From Aradus depressus (Eukaryota > Arthropoda > Insecta > Hemiptera > Aradidae): a DNA stretch of 64,000 nucleotides. The position numbers and the translations under genes were made by a program. The notes under the pieces are model-generated. The model was not told the origin of the DNA. It was given only the letters and a program-made list of their open reading frames with translations, and made no database searches. Where the stretch lies: contig OY759224.1 in assembly GCA_963662175.1 (NCBI GenBank), positions 19,105,489 through 19,169,488 on the forward strand, given 5' to 3'. Positions 61,380-64,000 of this stretch are shown here, one piece after another. How positions within the stretch are numbered: the first letter of the stretch is position 1; every line of letters begins with the position of its first letter.

Positions 61380-62110
61380 GTTTCACTGGCAATCAGGGGT
61401 CGAAGAACATCAAAATTCTCCCAGGACGATTAACTGTTCGCTCCCCCCATAACCAGTTGAGCGTATGCGCTAACTTATGTCGTCCTTATGGGGTTTTCAA
61501 TGAACATATATCATTTTGTGTCGATAAATTCGTTACAACGGCAATTATTAAAGTTTTTGAGTCAAGCCACTCGCTAATCCCTCCTCCCCTTTGGCCGATT
61601 TGACTAACAAATAATAATTTCTAACATTTTTGCAGAGAGATTGTGAAACACTTAATAAATTATAAAGAAAACACGAATGTTTTTTAAATATTGTCTATTT
61701 CACAAGATAAATAAAATAGTATTTTCGGTATTGCTACCATCTTCAGCCACGACAAATACCAGTATTTGTTAAGTCGTGACTGAAGATGGTAGCAATACCG
61801 AAAGTACTCCCATATACTCGTATTTTATATACATATCTTGTGAAATAGACAATATTTAAAAAACATTCGTGTTTTCTTTATAATTTAACAAATAATAGAG
61901 TAGAGGGTTCTGGATTCACATAAAAAATTTCGTGTCGATACATTCATTCTATCGGCAGTTATCGTGTTATATGTATTATCGTGTACACACATGGACAGAC
62001 TTTTTTTTCATATTTGGTGTCAAGGTCGGAAAACATGAAATTCCATTGAAATCTCCACGATTACATAACTTCCCCTATACTTCGTATTGCTGAGAAAGTA
62101 AAAACCGAAG
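61380..62110 (+). repeat. Family C copy interrupted by a foldback
   Basis: The left part 61380-61616 runs from AATCGGTAAATTGGTTTCAC to CCTTTGGCCGATTTGACTAA; the right part 61886-62110 resumes TAGAGGGTTCTGGATTCACA and continues through TTCGTGTCGATACATTCATT and GATTACATAACTTCCCCTAT to GAGAAAGTAAA. Confidence 0.8.
61605..61897. mobile_element. Foldback with paired hammerhead-like motifs and 12-bp target duplication
   Basis: TAACAAATAATA stands at 61605-61616 and 61886-61897. The insert 61617-61885 is a near-palindrome with arms of about 115 bases (ATTATAAAGAAAACACGAAT to TTCAGCCACGA and inverse). Each arm carries the family U motif: plus 61776-61815 reads GACTGAAGATGGTAGCAATA, CCGAAAGTACTCCCATA; minus 61751-61721 reads GGCTGAAGATGGTAGCAATA, CCGAAAATAC. 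Core CTGAAGA, T, hairpin GGTAgcaaTACC, GAAA, palindrome AGTACT, C. A clean duplication shows it moved as a unit. Confidence 0.8.
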
Positions 62111-62786
62111 TAAAAAGGTTTCGAGCCCAAGATCTTGTTCTATATAAATGAAACCTGGTTGTTACCATACACTGAACAACAATGGATAACAATATTCAAA
62201 AGGCATCCCCAGTAAAATAGTGTTCAGTGGACATGTATTGTTTGTCTCCAATATTAACCGAGAATAGCCGTTATAATGTCAATGGTTAGTTGAAATGAAA
62301 GGTTTCTCTAGAGGCAGCAATCAACCATGCTGTTAGAAGCTAATGACCGTTGTTCAATCATTAATACATAACCACCCTCTCTATGATCATAAAGTTGGAC
62401 CCAGGTCATACTCAAGACAACCAACTCAAAAATATTTCTTATTTATAATATTTTTTTTTTGAGAAATAATTGTTCAATTGTTAAATCAGTAAGACAAGCA
62501 CTATATTTACATTGGCCTAATAAATTTTCGTGAACTGTGTGGATATAGTGAAAAATAAAAAAAAAATCTAAAAAATACATTTATATTGTCTAATTTCACA
62601 AAAAACATCAGGTCGGAGACGTCTTCGACAGATGTATGGGTGTCATCTTCACTAGCTACGAGTATTTCCATCGGTTCGAGTACAACAGCGGTAGAGGTGC
62701 TAGCTCCGTCGTTCATCAGGCAAGAGGTGATACAATAAAGTCCTCATAATTCCACATGGAATTTGCTGCACTTACTTTCCCTGGCG
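62111..62786. other. Spacer, nothing recognised
   Basis: A minus frame at 62716-62507 begins MNDGASTSTAVVLEPMEILV and SEDDTHTSVEDVSDLMFFVK, coding-like but not recognised. The rest is AT-rich. Confidence 0.35.
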
Positions 62787-63314
62787 CTAGGGTCCTTGTA
62801 GAACCTGGGCCTCGGCAACGATCTTCCGCCATTCTTCTCTATCCTCGGCCTCTCGTCTCCATCTTTTCACACCCATCGTTCTGAGGTCGTCCTCCACGTC
62901 CTTTAGCCAACGTAAGCGGGGTCTACCTCTTCTTATCTGACCTCCTGGGTGTCCCTCCAATGTTCTCCACGGCAAACTGTCTGGCTTCATCCTCTGTAGA
63001 TGTCCCAGCTGCTTCATGAAGGCCACCAGTTCCTCTAGACTCTTGTACAGGTCCCTCAGCTCCCTGTTGGTCCGTATACTCCATCTATCCACCTCAGAAG
63101 TAGGACCGTATATCTTCCACAATACCTTCCTCTCCCACGTATTGAGTAAGACTTCGTCCCTCCTAGTGAGGACCCAGGTTTCACTCGCATATGTGACGAC
63201 CGGTCTCAGGACTGTTTTATAAATTGCTATTTTGGCGTCTCGGGACACAGTCCTCAATCCGAGCACCTTCTGAAATTCGCTGCACTCTAAACTATATTTG
63301 ATCCAAAAAAACAC
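62787..63314 (-). pseudogene. Endonuclease/reverse-transcriptase, C-terminal 170 residues
   Basis: Open without stops: TVSRDAKIAIYKTVLRPVVT, YASETWVLTRRDEVLLNTWE, RKVLWKIYGPTSEVDRWSIR, TNRELRDLYKSL, then GRPRLRWLKDVEDDLRTMGV and EEWRKIVAEAQVLQGP at the end. This is the segment after the RT palm plus the LRW/GRPR C-terminal block of a widespread insect LINE group. The RT itself is missing at the 5' side (about 63290). No damage within the fragment, so the insertion is fairly recent. Confidence 0.9.
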
Positions 63315-63339
63315 AATTAAAACAAAAAAATGAGATTTT

Positions 63340-63492
63340 CAGAGTCAGGTACACGTGAATGAAAATTTAGGGTAGGAAAAATCTCACGGTAGAGTCGGGC
63401 TCACGTTCACCAGAGTGATGAAAACCAGAGCTCTGGTAGTAGGCGATATGACCTCGTAGTTAAAGCCCGGGCATGAGTCATAATAACTAACT
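63340..63492 (+). mobile_element. SINE-1 3' fragment
   Basis: GTCAGGTACACGTGAATGAA, ACGGTAGAGTCGGGCTCACG, CCAGAGTGATGAAAACCAGA, AAAGCCCGGGCATGAGTCAT, AATAACTAACTA tail. Confidence 0.8.
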
Positions 63493-64000
63493 ATAGGGAT
63501 ATTTCATTTTGCATGTTCAACCTAAATTCATTGAGAATTTTTTTTTCACCAAAATTATGCGATGAGTTTCATCTTTAGGTTAACTGAATAAAAAATGTGG
63601 GAATACTTGTGATTAAAAGTAGATATGAAAAAAAAAAGAAACGTGACGTGATTATAGGTTTATTAGGGTGCCATAAAGGATCGTCTCTGCCATAAACATG
63701 TAATATAACACAGACTGGGGAGAGTAACACTCCGATCCCGCGGTCTTGGGAACTATAAAATTAATCATGTGGGGTTTGTTTTTAATAGGATCAGTCTGAC
63801 ATGGGTTAATACCGACCATATAAATGTACAACTATCATCAGTCAGCCACCTGTGTGCCCCAACTCCCTGTTGGAATCGAACCCGGAATTATAGAATGTGG
63901 TTTTACTTAAAATTTTAAGGGTTGGTTGGTGTACACTAGAATTTTATGTTTTTGTTTTTACCGTAAAAATTGTTTGTTTACTTATAGGGACTTCTGAATT
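63493..64000. other. Spacer with a B-box-like fragment
   Basis: 63868-63885 on the minus strand reads TCCGGGTTCGATTCCAAC, a perfect B-box type sequence without an A box at the proper distance, so a fragment of another tRNA-derived repeat at most. The remainder is AT-rich. Confidence 0.4.

Noticed and set aside
63868..63885. tRNA gene near the window end
   Set aside because: Only a B-box-like sequence is present; no A box, anticodon arm or closing acceptor stem at proper distances.

Overview
This window looks like arthropod, most likely insect, nuclear DNA made almost entirely of decayed transposable elements. The evidence is a low-GC background with long A/T runs, R1-like, Jockey-like and other non-LTR retrotransposon remnants, a Penelope-like element (PLE) with a GIY-YIG domain, mariner, pogo-like, hAT and Harbinger-like DNA transposons, and about 20 copies of one tRNA-derived SINE. 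Some SINE tails are short CCTAA runs, the unit of insect telomeres. I found no convincing host gene, rRNA or functional tRNA. All coordinates are read by eye, so most boundaries are good to about 10-20 bases.

Layout. 1-5.6 kb: composite family-A repeat with a 66-bp minisatellite, a mariner end, a frameshifted MADF-domain remnant. 5.6-8.5 kb: largest coding remnant, an R1-like retrotransposon with a gag/endonuclease deletion junction and two frameshifts. 8.5-21 kb: two TA-flanked MITEs, a 78-bp array, SINEs (one split by a 975-bp foldback), a poly(A) R1-type 3' end, a 93-bp array. 21-31 kb: endonuclease/RT C-terminal remnant, mariner with 250-bp inverted repeats, a PLE C-terminus, a small hAT MITE with 8-bp duplications. 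31-45 kb: low complexity sequence, more R1-like and Jockey-like fragments, several inverted-repeat elements. 45-56 kb: hAT remnant nested in family C, the GIY-YIG PLE at 52.5-54.1 kb, a SINE with a 12-bp target duplication. 56-64 kb: family-C copies, SINEs, a foldback with a 12-bp target duplication, Jockey-like and endonuclease/RT C-termini.

Recurring families. Family C (best copy 57287-57900) occurs more than 20 times in both orientations and is the substrate into which a hAT element and two foldbacks inserted; it has also captured a piece of Jockey reverse transcriptase. Family A starts with a GC-rich TACCCGGCGTTGCCCGGG block. The SINE has a tRNA-like head, a constant body with a conserved hairpin, and two tail types.

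Most interesting signal. At least four unrelated repeat families carry the same small RNA-like architecture: CTGANGA, an extra T, a perfect or near-perfect hairpin whose sequence differs by family, GAAA, a self-complementary block, then a U-H site, with short flanking complementarity. This matches the hammerhead ribozyme core with a palindromic stem III. Two of the families are physically linked to PLE coding sequence, in which hammerhead motifs are known. The motifs repeatedly occur as divergent inverted pairs.
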